Origin: Brasenia schreberi
Lineage: Eukaryota > Streptophyta > Magnoliopsida > Nymphaeales > Cabombaceae
Length of the DNA: 64,000 nucleotides
Assembly (NCBI GenBank): GCA_036023115.1
Contig: JAYKKT010000080.1
Coordinates: 11,339,501-11,403,500 of the forward strand
Direction: 5' to 3'
Positions within the stretch are counted from its first letter, which is position 1. Each line of letters opens with the position of its first letter. A model generated the notes under the pieces. The model was given only the letters and a program-made list of their open reading frames with translations, was not told the DNA's origin and made no database searches. A program made the position numbers and the translations under genes. Shown here one piece after another: positions 48,662 through 60,839 of this stretch.

Positions 48662-51390
48662 ATCTCTACCATTTTTAAAATATATTTGAAAAATCATTAC
48701 TTTGAACAAGTATGCATATTTTACATATAAGATTCTAATGCTGCTATATGTCATATTAAATTGACATGTTTTTATAGGCCTCGTGTCCGACATCCTTTCT
48801 CATGAATGCTTTAAAAGTTTAACCCCAAGACTTTCTTTCAGAAGTCGCTCACTTCTCACTCACATAGATAGACTATAAAAATGATTCATACAAACAGTTT
48901 AGCACATATGTTTATATGTTATAGTTCTATTAAGAGACGGGCTTAACTTGTTCTTTTGCTTTATGCTCATTGAACTCAAGACTTGATGCTACTAACGTGT
49001 GAGTCGAGACTCCACCATCGGTGATCATTTAAGATACAGGCTTAAATCTCATCCATGTTGATGTCTTCCACACCAAACCTCTTGCAAGATTATGTTATGA
49101 CCTTATATAAATAATGGAGATCACTCCATTTTGTAATCAAGTCTTTCACATAACTATGTCTTAGTCCAATATGTCTAGACTTTCCATTATACAATTTTCT
49201 ATATGCCTTTGAAAGTGTCGATTGGCTATCACAATGTATAGAAATCAGTGCTATTGGTTTAGGCCATACTAGAATCTCATGAAGCAAATTTTTATGCCAT
49301 TTAGCTTCTTTGCCTACTGCATCCAAAGATACAAATTCTGCAGCCACGATGCAGTCGGGAATAAAGGTTTGTGTCTTTGATCCCCAAGAAGTAGCACCTC
49401 CCAAGAAGAATGAAGATCCAACTACTTGTAGAAGCATGGTCTTCTGTATAACTTACTAAACTGGCATTTGAGTATCCTTCCAAAACTAAAGGATTACCAT
49501 TAATTAATTGTTCCCTTTAGGTATTTCAATACTCTTCGGACAACATGCTAATGGTCTTTACTTGGATTGCTTGTATTTCATCTTTGTCTACCTACAACAT
49601 ATGTAATATCTGGTCATGTATACATCATAGCATACATCAAGTATGACATCAACATATAAAAGAATCAAATAATATTTTTTTAATAAAATTTGTTATAAAC
49701 ACATTTGTCTGATTTATTTATTTTGAAACTATTTTCAAGAAAAACTTGATTAAATTTTTGATGCTATTACTTAGGGGCTTGCTTTAAGCTATATAAGGAC
49801 CTAACTATTTTCCAAACTTTATGTTCTTGTCTATTTACAACTAATTGCTTTAGAAGAAGGAGGAAAATTATCAATTTTTAAATTTTATTATGTTATTGAA
49901 CCCATCTCATATGTCTTAGGTTCATTTTCTATATCATAACAAAATAGTATGTGACTCATAATTGAGTCACAAGTTTCTTCAACTAGGAATATATGAAAAT
50001 CTAATCCAAAGGTTTTTTCCTTTTGCTTCATCTAGGCATTAAACTCTTTATATTGTCATTTACTAGTTCCAATATTTTCTACACTATGGTCATTTTCATG
50101 AACATATCTTAATGACCATATCTTGTAGATCTAAGAATTGACGTAAATTTTCTCGAAAAATAGCATCTTTTAACTCTATTACCTTATTAATGAGATATGA
50201 GTCATTTGATTCAATTATAATAAATCTATATTTCTTACTATATTCAGTATATTTTAAGACGATACATTCAATTCTTCCTTCACTCAAATTTTTTGGGTCT
50301 CAGAACCTTAACAATAGCCATGCAACCTCAAACATTGAAAAAGTTTAGGTTAACATTTTTTTTATTATAGAGTTCATATGAGATAATCCTATTCCTTTTA
50401 TTTGAAACTTTATTTAAAATAAAATAATCTATTAATAGTGCCTCACCCCAATAACTATTTGATAAATCATAATATGACAACATGGAATTTACCGTTTCTT
50501 ATAACACTTTAATTTTCTTTCTGCCACACCACTTTATTATAAAAAACAAGGAGTTGTAGTTTGATGTATGATTCGTGCATACTCAAAATAACTAGGATTA
50601 TAGTATTTTCCTTTCCTATCGATTCTCAAACACTTGATGAAAGTTTCATGTTTGAAGTTCTACTTGAGTTTTGAAAATATTAAACTTTTTCAAAACTTTA
50701 TGCAAAATCTAGTGCAATCACCTTTAGATCCACACTTGTTAAGTAAGAAAACCAACACCAATTTTTAATGACCACATCCTTAAGAGTAAGAACTTTACCA
50801 CAAGAAAATTCGAGTTCAACCATCTATTTTCCTTTTACTTGATCTATAAAAGTATTACACATGTTCAAAATTGGTCCATCTTTTTCTACTAAAGTTTTGA
50901 ATAGACTTGGTTTTTTCACACATGACATATAATACCGGTTGCTCATCTTATATTGTTTGAAATTATCCAAAATAAGTTAGAGCTCATGGAATTGCTCTAT
51001 AACAGATCTACCATAAACCATCTTATAATTATTAATGAGTAATAAGATTTTTTTTACTTCTACCATCCTCTATCATTTACCTCACTTCAAGTTTGTCCCA
51101 TAGGTCAATCACATGCTGATGTTTGATATGTGTCAAATAAGGTATTTGACATGTCGTTGAGGATGTGACCCATGCATCATTGTCCCACTTTTGTCATTTA
51201 CAAGCTTCGTCAAGGGTCTCATTCTCCTTCTCTTCTTGCCTTGATGTAGTGAGAACATAAAGGACCTTCCAAGTGATAAGAAAGAAGTGCATATTCTTTT
51301 GTCACAGTCAAACATATCCAACTTAATGAAGTCTCATGTCATCTTTCGAAGGAAAATAGACATCAGCAAAACAAATCTAAAGATTGTTGG
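48662..51390 (-). pseudogene. Decayed copia internal region with RNase H remnant
   Basis: The clearest piece is RNase H at 49090-49437 (minus). It contains GGATSWGSKTQTF, AEFVSLDAVGKEAKWHKNLL, HCDSQSTLSKAYRKLYNGKS and RHIGLRHSYVKDLI, matching the C-terminal domain of copia polyproteins of the kind with 'NGKSRHI'. Farther upstream (up to about 51390) only short decayed frames remain where reverse transcriptase, integrase and gag should be. A minus-strand frame at 51133-51321 (MDMFDCDKRICTSF...) may be the gag start. Confidence 0.75.
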
Positions 51391-52063
51391 TGTTGAACTC
51401 TTGTAGATGGCAAGACTCTTGAGTGATCAACACCCAAGAGATTGAATTTAAATCTTGAAAGGAAGATTAGGATAATACTATTTTTCAAGGCACGATCAGC
51501 ACTAACCTTTAGGTTTATTTACTGCTACCGGTATCAAATGACCAAATACAATGGACTCCAATAAACACTTTCAAGATATGAAGACCCTTGATTTGTGTTA
51601 CACGAATTCAATCGAGTCTTAAACAAACCGATAAAATAAAGATTATGATGTTGCAAATGCAATTAGTACTACAATAAAACTTGCAAACTCTCTTAAAAAA
51701 CTAAGAAATGACACAACATAATAGAAAAGTTGGACGAATCTTATTCATAATATCACTATATATAGACATGGTGAATATATAACTCATGATATGTTACTAA
51801 TGAAAATAATTGCCACTCTAGAAGGTGACTCTTAATGCCATATAATATGGTTGCTTATGTATATATATTAACCACTACATGTGTTACTAATGAGCCCAAT
51901 TATCACTCAAGTAAGTACCTCTTAATGCATCACTACAAAATACTTATGGGTTTGCTACTAATAAGCATAATTATTATTACAGTAAGTGGCTCTTAAAGCC
52001 ACAATATGGTAACAACCATAACCATCACCAAATGTATTTTGGTATTTTGAAAATCACCAAACA
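51391..52063 (-). repeat. 5' LTR of the ancient copia
   Basis: It starts TGTTGAACTCTTGTAGATGG and ends CACCAAACA. It aligns with 47789-48661 but lacks the LINE fragment. Confidence 0.8.
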
Positions 52064-52477
52064 TGATGTGTTAAAACTACACTAATAAAGCTCGACATGC
52101 TATATTATGATACAAACAAACAAAAGCCAAAAATCATGTGAGACATGTCAAACATAACATGAAAATAGTTTAGATATTATTTTCATTCATGTTCACCTGT
52201 TTATGATATGAGTATGAAATTTTATGACACGAAAGTGACCTGAAATGGGGTAACTTACATTGTAGTTGGCAACACATAATTCACAACACGAAACCTCACA
52301 CAGGCATGACCTGCAAAATTAACCAGATTTCATGTTCGTATTGTACCAACAAAACTCATTAGGATTTTTCTTTGCTCAGCAAAAGTTAAAGAGCGAGAGG
52401 ACCTCTCTCTCTCTCGGGTAATCAATGGCAATTGGAATACCTACATACAAAAGTACGCTCACATATGTGCATGACTA

Positions 52478-52513
<36 letters not shown>

Positions 52514-52554
52514 GTACGTATGAATGTATAAGTATGTAAGACACACAAACACAT

Positions 52555-53206
52555 AGTGTGTATGTTCCTACTCCATTGGGATCCAATGTGTAAGCATCTG
52601 AGTGCTAGATTCGATAAGAATATGCTAAAGAAACAAGAGGGGATGTCTTTGAATCACCTCTTTTGCTGGGCACATATAAAATAAGACGATGCTTCTGTTT
52701 CTAGATTCGGTCACATCCCAAAATCATCGTGGGTTAACGGCAAAATGCTAAGGTTAAAATCGGCGAGGTTAACTGTTGATACAGTAATAGGGGGAGAACG
52801 GTGTTAGAATCAAAATCCACAAAAGCAGTAGAAGATGGAGGAGACTCTTTTGCCAAGAGATTATGTAGAAAAGTGGAAGGCCAAAGAAAAAAAAAGAAAG
52901 GAGCTTTGCCTTTATAAATCAAAATCCTAGGAAATAGAGAGTAGAAGGGCAGTTGGTATGCTACTCCTAGCAATGCAACATAAATAACCATAGGAAACAT
53001 AAGAAGTTTTGGGAGTCATGTCCATAAAAGCGGAACCCATTCTCAACAAGAGGTTTATAAATAGTAACTGTAATGATTATTGGAGGAGATCAATGGCAAA
53101 CTACAGTTCATCGTTTCTTTTCGTGTTACATTTTTCCTACTTTATTAGGGTAGCTTTAACTTAGTGTTCTCAACATGTAACCAAGCACCTTGAGTGCTTC
53201 ACCGTG

Positions 53207-53283
<77 letters not shown>

Positions 53284-53615
53284 GGATTCTCATAGATCCA
53301 TTTTCCTTGCCTGAACCCTTATTCATGATCCCCTAAAAAACATGAGTTAGAGTTCTCTAGCATTCTCTTCACGGTCCATTCCAATGTGTTCCTGCAGCCG
53401 TTATTTGAATTGCGTCGTCACCTTCAGTGACAACAAAATATAATTTGTGTGCTCCGGACATATAAATATGCAAGGACACATTGCGATAATGTGTATATTC
53501 CTACTCCACTGGGACCCAATGTGTACCCAACCAACTGCAAGATTCGATAATAGTATGCTAAAGGAATAAGAGGGAATGTCTTTGCGTCACCTTGCGTACA
53601 GGACACATAAAATAA
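52555..53615. repeat. Pair of diverged ~130-bp direct repeats
   Basis: Segments 52555-52690 and 53488-53615 share a scaffold: TTCCTACTCCAnTGGGAnCCAATGTGTA, then nAGATTCGATAAnAnTATGCTAAAG, then GTCTTTGnnTCACCT and ACACATAAAATAA, in the same order. The spacing is about 930 bp. The DNA between them has no gene. Such spacing could mark remnants of two LTRs. Confidence 0.6.
53209..53282. repeat. (CA)n(TA)n microsatellite
   Basis: About 22 CA units followed by about 15 TA units. Confidence 0.95.
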
Positions 53616-53954
53616 CCCAAAAGTGAGCAGCTTTATCTATTAAACAACAGCCAAGAATGTTTTCATTTTCACCACTTGGAGATTAATATGACCCAGCAAG
53701 TGGTTTTGTGTGTGGTTCTGGTCATCGACGACAGAAATAGTTTTAGTGCATTAATCAAAATATGAAAAGGTAGTGCTTGCGGAGATGATAAGAAATGAAG
53801 GGTTAAGCTGATTCCGTTTGACCCTTGCTGTAATGGGAGAAGCCTTTTCAAACATTCCCCATTAAACTGATGCTGATACTCACGCTTTTAAACCAAAATT
53901 TCCAACCTTTTAAATTAGAGTCTAACTGGTAGACGTCGAAACGACATGCTTCGA

Positions 53955-53955
53955 G

Positions 53956-54050
<95 letters not shown>
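53955..54050. repeat. (CA)n(TA)n(GA)n compound microsatellite
   Basis: CA units (53955-53970), TA units (53971-54018) and GA units (54019-54050) follow one another without a break. Confidence 0.95.
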
Positions 54051-54053
<3 letters not shown>

Positions 54054-55620
54054 ATCAAAGGATAATGGTAGATTCAGTACCTTCGGATATATGCTCGATC
54101 CGCAGGTTGTATAGTGGAAAGCAACTTTTGCTGTCATTCATTAGTGGACTTCCATGTCAAACGCCAATATTCTTAATGATCCATTTTTATATCAATCAAT
54201 CATGCGTGGAGCAACATACTGCGTCCTCAATGTGGAATATTTTTTGTGGTTACAGAAGGGAGAACAAAGCCTAACATGCACGCGTTCACGGAACACCCAC
54301 CGGGAATCGATCTTGCCACCATAGTATGGGAGCCCAGAGAGGAATGCCAGTTCAAGTAACGCTCAGGGTGCCCTCAAATCAACTGAATCAACCAGAATCA
54401 GATCCATTTTGGCCTGCTGTTCGCGACTTTATTTTAAATTACGAACTACTGTGATCATTAAGTATGGTGGGCACCTCTCTGCATCGAATAGTATGTTCAT
54501 ATATAATATTTAGTGTATCCATGGCAATTTGTTGAATCATATATTGCAATTGTTTTAACTGTAAGATATAAATCCTATCATCACACAGTATCATACCCTT
54601 ACCTACTACACATGACTGGTTTATAACAGATCCAGAAATTCAAAACAGAACCGAACAGGATCGAACCGGCTGAATCAAAACCAGTCAAACAGGAACTGGA
54701 ACCACAACCAACTGGGGACATCTGGGTTCAGATGCTGTCTTGCCTATCCAAAAGTTCCCCCTTCAATTTAAATTTCTTTTTTCATACTTCTTAAGATAAT
54801 TTTAGACAAGCTAACTCATATGTAACATGTTCTCATTCACAAAATCTAACTTGGTAAATGGTAATATAGTTTTTCGATACTTATGTTCTAAAAACAATGA
54901 AGGAAACCAAGCCGGAATAAGAACCAAACTGTAACTCAGTGGAATCAAGCCACAACTGGGACACCAAACTGAAATCAAGACCAGGATCCGAAATCATCAT
55001 GAAATCAGTCCTGGAGTAGAACCAGAACTGAAACTGAGAGGATTTTGGTTTAGTTACGGTTGCTGGTTTCAAGAAACTGAAGCCAACAATCTGAAACCAT
55101 CAGTCCCGATTTACAGGGAACCAGCGAAGTAAAATTACATGCAGATCCCGGTTTACCAGGAACCAGCCATGTCTCAGCTTCCCGGAGGAGAATTTTTGGA
55201 TTTGTTATTTTAAACCAAAAAATGCGAAGCTTTATAAACCAGCATGTTTTAGACTAATCTTCCTCGTTCCTTATCAATCAATCCTACCATTCCTCGTCTA
55301 ACATAAAAATTGGAGCCTTTATCCTCCCTTGCATACAAGAAGAAATAGAAATCAAAATGGTTTTGCCAAAAATACAATGATATCAACTATCGAACTAATC
55401 TTTTAAAATCTTGGTAGATCATCATTTTTATACATTGTTTTGGGATGAAGAGTCTGTTAGTCAAAAATTCTGATGACTCGAGTGATTGGATTTGTACTCA
55501 TCTTGCTTTAGAGTTTTGAATATTTTTCTTAACAACAGTCGCCATTAAGGTTCACCTGCACCTGAAGTAATCCTTACGCCACTTGTGCGATTGTTCACGA
55601 CTGCGTGCGTTTTGCAATAT
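54051..55620. other. Spacer with GAACCGAACC-rich degenerate repeat, copy B (54630-55190)
   Basis: No gene was recognised. From about 54630 to 55190 the DNA is rich in 'gaaccgaac', 'gaaccagaac', 'tgaaatcaag' and 'cggttn' phrases like those at 46530-46990. A direct pair, 'cccgatttacagggaaccagc' and 'cccggtttaccaggaaccagc', lies near 55105 and 55147. It is probably a decayed non-autonomous element. Confidence 0.4.
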
Positions 55621-55685
55621 ACCCGTCACCTGGAACGAGCACCAAACGCGTTCTAGTCTATCATTTTAATAAATCTGTACTGTGA

Positions 55686-55955
55686 TTGCCCGATGGAGAG
55701 AGCACCAGAGTGCAACGCGGCCCTGGCATCAAGTGCCTTGCTCTGGAAGCTGTTTATGAGAGGATAGACGGGATTGAGAAGGGAGAACGCAGGTTGCTGT
55801 TTGCTGCGCCCAAATTACTGGAAGTTGTGGAATCCCTTATTCCAAGTTGTACTTGCCAAAATGACACTCTTAGCTGCATAATTGAAAAAACATCATCACA
55901 ATTAGCTAAAGCAATTTGCCTAATCTCTTCAGAAGTAAGTAAACCAAGCATTTAA
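55686..55955 (+). CDS. Unidentified ORF in a GC-richer patch, possibly a gene exon
   Basis: I do not recognise it. The 89-codon frame reads ...GIKCLALEAVYERIDGIEKG and ERRLLFAAPKLLEVVESLIP, then SCTCQNDTLSCIIEKTSSQL, an amphipathic, globular-looking sequence. It is GC-richer than its flanks. A good splice donor (CAGAA|GTAAGT) occurs at about 55934, just before the frame ends in intron-like AT-rich DNA, so this could be a first or isolated exon. No partner exon was found downstream. A captured gene fragment is equally possible. Confidence 0.3.
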   Translation: MPDGESTRVQRGPGIKCLALEAVYERIDGIEKGERRLLFAAPKLLEVVESLIPSCTCQNDTLSCIIEKTSSQLAKAICLISSEVSKPSI

Positions 55956-57630
55956 ATTGATGTGTATGCCTTCCACCACATGCACTATTAACAGTAGTTT
56001 TTATACTATCACCTCGAACCCCACTCATTATTGGTGTGTCATCCAGAAGTACCGAGCCATCACAACCCTGTAAAAGCATGTTATAAGTAAAACAAATATT
56101 TCATGATCACACAGCCGAGTCGTAGGTGCACAACCATGAACTACAGAATTGCATGAACAATAAAAACAAGAGTTTCAGACCCATGTTTTCTTTTCTCTAT
56201 ATGGATAATTTCTTCTGTTAGAGATGAGATGGATTTGAGAAAGATTAAAGAATTGCATTGTAACATTTTGTGCAACTGAAAAATGATACGACTTGAAAAT
56301 TCACGGAAATAGAAGATTAAATCAGTATATCATTCATTATTCGACAGGCTTATGCTAACGCTCTCAGAAAAGAAAGAGCTCCTTTCTCTATTTTGTGAGA
56401 TGCATTTCCATACTTTTTTATTTATTTATATAAATAACGAAGGTTTAAAATAGCCGTTCTCTCCCAGAACAAGAAATGGAAAACCTAAAAGAAAAGAAAA
56501 CAATCTCTCAAATATATATATATATATATACACGACTAGCCTCTGTAGAATAGATACATAAAAAAAGAAAAAAACTCTTTACTTTGCCATAAATCTTGTG
56601 AAAGGAAAAACGTCTTCTCGACTATTGTTTCTTCTCCTTCACAGCTTCCGCTCGGTGTTGGTTGCCACAGATTGCTTCACTTAGTACGATCAGAAACCTT
56701 TTTCCAGCTTAAAGAGAGATATTAACATACTGTATCAAGAAAATCATGAGTCAACTTATATATTAATCCTTGTGGTTCTGGCTTCATGAAGGCAAGCCGT
56801 AGCGGTAATCTGAACCGAGGATGCGTTTTTGAAGTTAGTTCACCCTCGCAAGATCACGACCCGTTGTCGCCCTAGCTCTAATTATTTTGAAGCATAGATC
56901 AACTGATTGTAGTTCATTTAACTTCTGATCAGCGTTATTCCAACATTTTCTAATTAGGAAAAAGTTACATCAACCCATTTTACATTGATAAAGATTTGAA
57001 CATGCACCAGAGTAAATTTTCAAAAATGTAAAACAAAGTTATCCAAAGGGAGATTCTAAAATGGGTAGGGCCCGTGCGGCCGGCTAAACAAAGTGGTGGT
57101 TTGTGTTTGCACAATCATCAGAGTGATGAGCCTCCTTTGGTGGATCTCATCTTTTTAGTTCAATTAACCAGCTCAGAGAGAACAATTCGGATATAAATGA
57201 AAAGAACAGGATCTTGTGAACATTGTCATTGGACTCGATCTATATCCACCAATCTAAACTGTAAATGAAAAGAGACTAAATTTTTACCAGGGAAACGTTA
57301 CCGCAGAGTTGGTCTTGCAACTGTACATTTCTTAACGTATAGAGTGTTGGCTCTCTAACAAAAGGTTTGGAGTTCAATACGAAGTGCCTAGCGGTCTGCG
57401 TAATACCAGATTGCCTTAAAAAAAGAAGAAGAGGAATCCTCTATCCTCTATTTTTCTTTTCGCCCTGCGTATCAACAAAACACTGTGTATGTAAAGAGAA
57501 AAAAAATCTCAAAATCTACTGATAATGGTACAAAAACAATAAGGAAACGCTCATTACATTGGGGAAGGATTTTCCTGTCCTATTCTTCGTTGTTACGGCA
57601 TTTGATCCTAATGAACTCTAATAACATATG
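55956..57630. other. Spacer without recognisable genes
   Basis: It contains an (AT)n tract near 56513-56530 and otherwise ordinary AT-rich DNA. A SINE-like stretch (about 57340-57420, with GGTTTGGAGTTCAATACGAA and an A-rich end) is suggestive but unproven. Confidence 0.45.
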
Positions 57631-58095
57631 TTACATAGGTACAGGTATGGGTACCGGAAGTTTTGAAAAACATAAGGTACGTATGTTATACTATATAAAA
57701 ATAAAAAATCGTACATAAAACTAAAATAACATAAAATTCAATATGACAATATAATTTAAAACTTATTAAAAGTTAAAATGTATAAATTTTGACATAATAT
57801 ATAACTCCAACAACAAACTTAACATGACAAATAAGAAAATTACATTACACAATGATTTCACTTTCATAAAATATAGTTTCAACATCAAAATATAACATAA
57901 GACATCAAAACATAACACTTGGGTTTCAAAATAAAGTTGACTCAAATGAATATTAGATCGATTTAACTTGTTCGTAACAAAAGTTCTAACAACTCATGCT
58001 ACATGCATATCTATACACAGATGAATCTAAAATCCATTCTTTTTTAAAGCATGTACTGGTACGTGTACCAATACCGGAGTAAGTACCCAGCATCA
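57631..58095. repeat. Candidate MITE with GGTACGGGTACCGG-like ends
   Basis: The left end (GGTACAGGTATGGGTACCGG, about 57638) and the right end (about 58052-58090: TGTACTGGTACGTGTACCAA, then TACCGGAGTAAGTACCCA) are roughly inverted copies. The DNA between them is AT-rich and noncoding. The target duplication is not resolved. Confidence 0.35.
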
Positions 58096-58671
58096 GAGCT
58101 AGCAACTAAAGAGATGGCGGGCAATATTAGAATCAGCTACGATGGTGAGTTTACTCGGTAAGTTTTAAGTTTCAGGTAGCTAGGGTTTCTCCAGCCATAA
58201 CGCCGGCCACGAAGTGGCATATCTGGAACCAATTGGAAAAGCCTAGGAGAGGCGAACCAATTGACACCAAGATCGGGCCTTGACGAGGCAGAAACCACAC
58301 GAACCCATGGAGTTTCCGGTGAGACTGACGCTTTAAGTAGATCCTCTTTCCTAGATTTTTCGGTGAACCAGTGGGTCACTCGCGTGGGCGAGTTTGCTGG
58401 CGCCAACATTGGCCGCCACAGCTAAATAAAACACCAGTAATGGCGATATTCATCGGGTTGATTTTTCGGTGACCCAGAGGGCCACCAGCTTCGATCTTGG
58501 TGGGGGAATGTAGAGGGGAGCTAGGCGGATGGTTTGGTACCTCTGCTGGCCCACTTCGCTGCCGGAAAAGGCAACAATCAGATGTGGAATGGTGGCCGTC
58601 CAGTTTCTATATGGTTGTCTGCAGCGTGCCGTAATGTCATCAAACCACGTTTTGTCCTTGGCTACACTTAA
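58096..58671. other. GC-richer unidentified segment before the gypsy LTR
   Basis: It is markedly GC-richer than its surroundings and contains a minus-strand open frame (58137-58409) without recognised domain. The phrase TTTTTCGGTGAnCCAGnGGG occurs twice, near 58357 and 58460. It may be a decayed gene fragment or part of another transposon. Confidence 0.35.
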
Positions 58672-60774
58672 TGTAGCTGGCAGGTGGTCTGGATCCGGAC
58701 CTCATTGGATCCAGAATCGCTCAGACAGGAAATGAGTAATGTGTGACTTAGGCGTTACACAGCAAGACAACAATGGCAGCTCCATTGATGTCAATCTTGG
58801 ATGGTTACCTGATCTAGAAGGCCTTTAAAGGGCCTCCATTGTGAGCAGTACCGAGACGGACTAGGCAAGCGGCTAGGATGTCGAGCAACCACCGGAATCC
58901 CGTAAGTTTTCGTCATTTCTATTTTTTATTTGATTTTATGCATAAATGCTTGCATTCAATCATTGTTTTGAGCTTGGGTTAACAAAGTAACATAGTACGA
59001 AAGATTTTAATGGATTAAGGCATGTAATGAGTGTCGATTTGGTTGAAAAACGGTTTCGATTTACTAGATTTTCCCTATTTTCTACAACATCCTATTTCGT
59101 GGAGTTTTTTGACTAAAATGTCACCACCGGTGACTGATGCTAGGTTAGATTGGGAGATGAGCAACAAGTGATTGACTGGGAACCACCGTCGGTCTCGATC
59201 GTTATTGGAAATCAACGTTATAAAACCAACGAAACCGGCTCCTTTTAGACGTGTCCCGATTTTTGTATTGTCATGTCTGAAATGTCTTGAAACAATACTG
59301 ATTCATGTTGTGTTATCATGTCATATGTCAAGGAACAGGTCAAAAACAAGTTGTGTCGAGTTTTGTGTAGAAATGGGTAAGGTTTGGGTTGGGTCTTGAA
59401 ATAGGTTTTGGGTTATAATCAGGAACTATGTCAGTAGTTGCAAGTTATGTGTCAACACATTAACACAAGATACCTACCGTGTCACTCAGTTTGGAGCGGA
59501 TATGAATCTAGGTATCAGTTCGGATATAAGATAACTTAAATAGATCGAGATTAGATTTTAGGTGATTTTAGGATCATTTGAGATCTGATTTGGATATAGT
59601 TTGTTGCGTTAGATTTATAGTTAAATAAATTTTAATATTGTAATTGTTTATATTTTTTAGATACTAAAATTTGAGAATTTGATGGTGATAAGAGTGACCC
59701 AGCAGTTTGGGGATTGAATCTTAACGCTCCTTCAAGTAAGGGGTTATGCATTCTTTTATTGAATCATGCTAGTAGTGATTTTCTTGTTTTAGATAGATTT
59801 GAATGTTCATAATTGAAAAATATTTTATTGATGTTTATGAAATGATATTCACAATTATGAGTTATTTTATATGCTTTTGAAATAGAACGTGTTTATAACA
59901 TTGGTTGATAAGGAACATGTTTTGATATGCTTGTATGGTATAAACATAGTATTTAAATATTGTATGGATGTGAATTTGGATAGTTGTGGATTCAGACATG
60001 ATTTATGAATGTGATGAATTATAAATTGTTTTGAAATATAATGATGTGTAAATATATGAGTCGTACTTCTGTGGGTTGTGTGAGTATATAGAAACTTGTA
60101 GGTCCTTTGAGCGATCCGGCTTGGATTGAATATAAGGTGTATTCCCGGACACTCTATCGTGAGAGTCGGCATTATTGTCGTCTTTGATATGGTTACCGAG
60201 GTCATGTTAGGGAGGGTTGGACGATCTGATAGCCTTTTGGGGCAGACAAAGTATGGAATATAATTAATATAACTAATGATGTATGTATGCGTGCGTGAAT
60301 GTGTGAGTATGAATTTGAGATCATGATTTAGAAATGAAATTGTAATTTGTTATGAAATGATTGTGAAATTATACATGTTTTTAGTATGATTTCTGTTTGA
60401 AGATGTTTAACCTTTCAACTAAGCTATGTGTAGGATCTCATTCTATTATTTTACAGTTTGTCCTGAAACTAACACTTCCAAGGCACACGGAGCAAAGTAA
60501 CAATTGAATATAGGTACTATTTTTATTTAAGATAGTACGATAAGTATTAGACGATTTAGAAAATCTTGTTATTTGGAGTTATATCTGGTGTACCCCGTGA
60601 CATTTTGGTTATATTATTTAGAACTTTTTTATGAGCATTTATTTAAGCTAGATATTTTATTGAGTCAATTAAATTAGTATTTTATTTGGCTACTACTCAC
60701 GATCACGTTTGTGTGAGAACATGACACATGGCATCAACTCGAGCTGGGTCATGGTCGTGACTCAAGGTGTGACA
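58672..60774 (+). repeat. 5' LTR of the gypsy element (about 2.1 kb)
   Basis: It starts TGTAGCTGGC, aligned to TGTAACGGGT at 63676, and ends GGTGTGACA before the primer site. Length 2103 bp if both borders are right. It shows no coding sequence. Confidence 0.75.
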
Positions 60775-60776
60775 AT

Positions 60777-60792
60777 TTAGTATCAAAACTTG
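60777..60792 (+). promoter_or_regulatory. Degenerate tRNA-Met primer binding site of the gypsy element
   Basis: TTAGTATCAAAACTTG, just inside the LTR, corresponds to the usual TTGGTATCAGAGCTTG with three G-to-A changes. All three are transitions, consistent with age or methylation-driven decay. Confidence 0.65.
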
Positions 60793-60839
60793 TGGTTATT
60801 AAAGTATATCTAATAATGAGCTAATTATCAAAATATAAT

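Larger units (their letters stand above)
47789..52063 (-). mobile_element. Ancient Ty1/copia element, minus strand
   Basis: Diverged LTRs lie at 47789-48661 and 51391-52063. Both begin TGTTGAACTCTTnTAGATG, and they end CACCCAACA and CACCAAACA. They share long blocks ('gacatggtgaatatataactcat', 'ttttggtattttgaaaatcacc'). The 200-bp length difference includes a LINE fragment present only in the left one. Internal sequence carries minus-strand copia remnants. The flanking pentamers (GTGGG and TGATG) do not match, and no tRNA-Met primer site survives. The LTR divergence, clearly larger than in the other two copias, marks it as the oldest. Confidence 0.85.
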
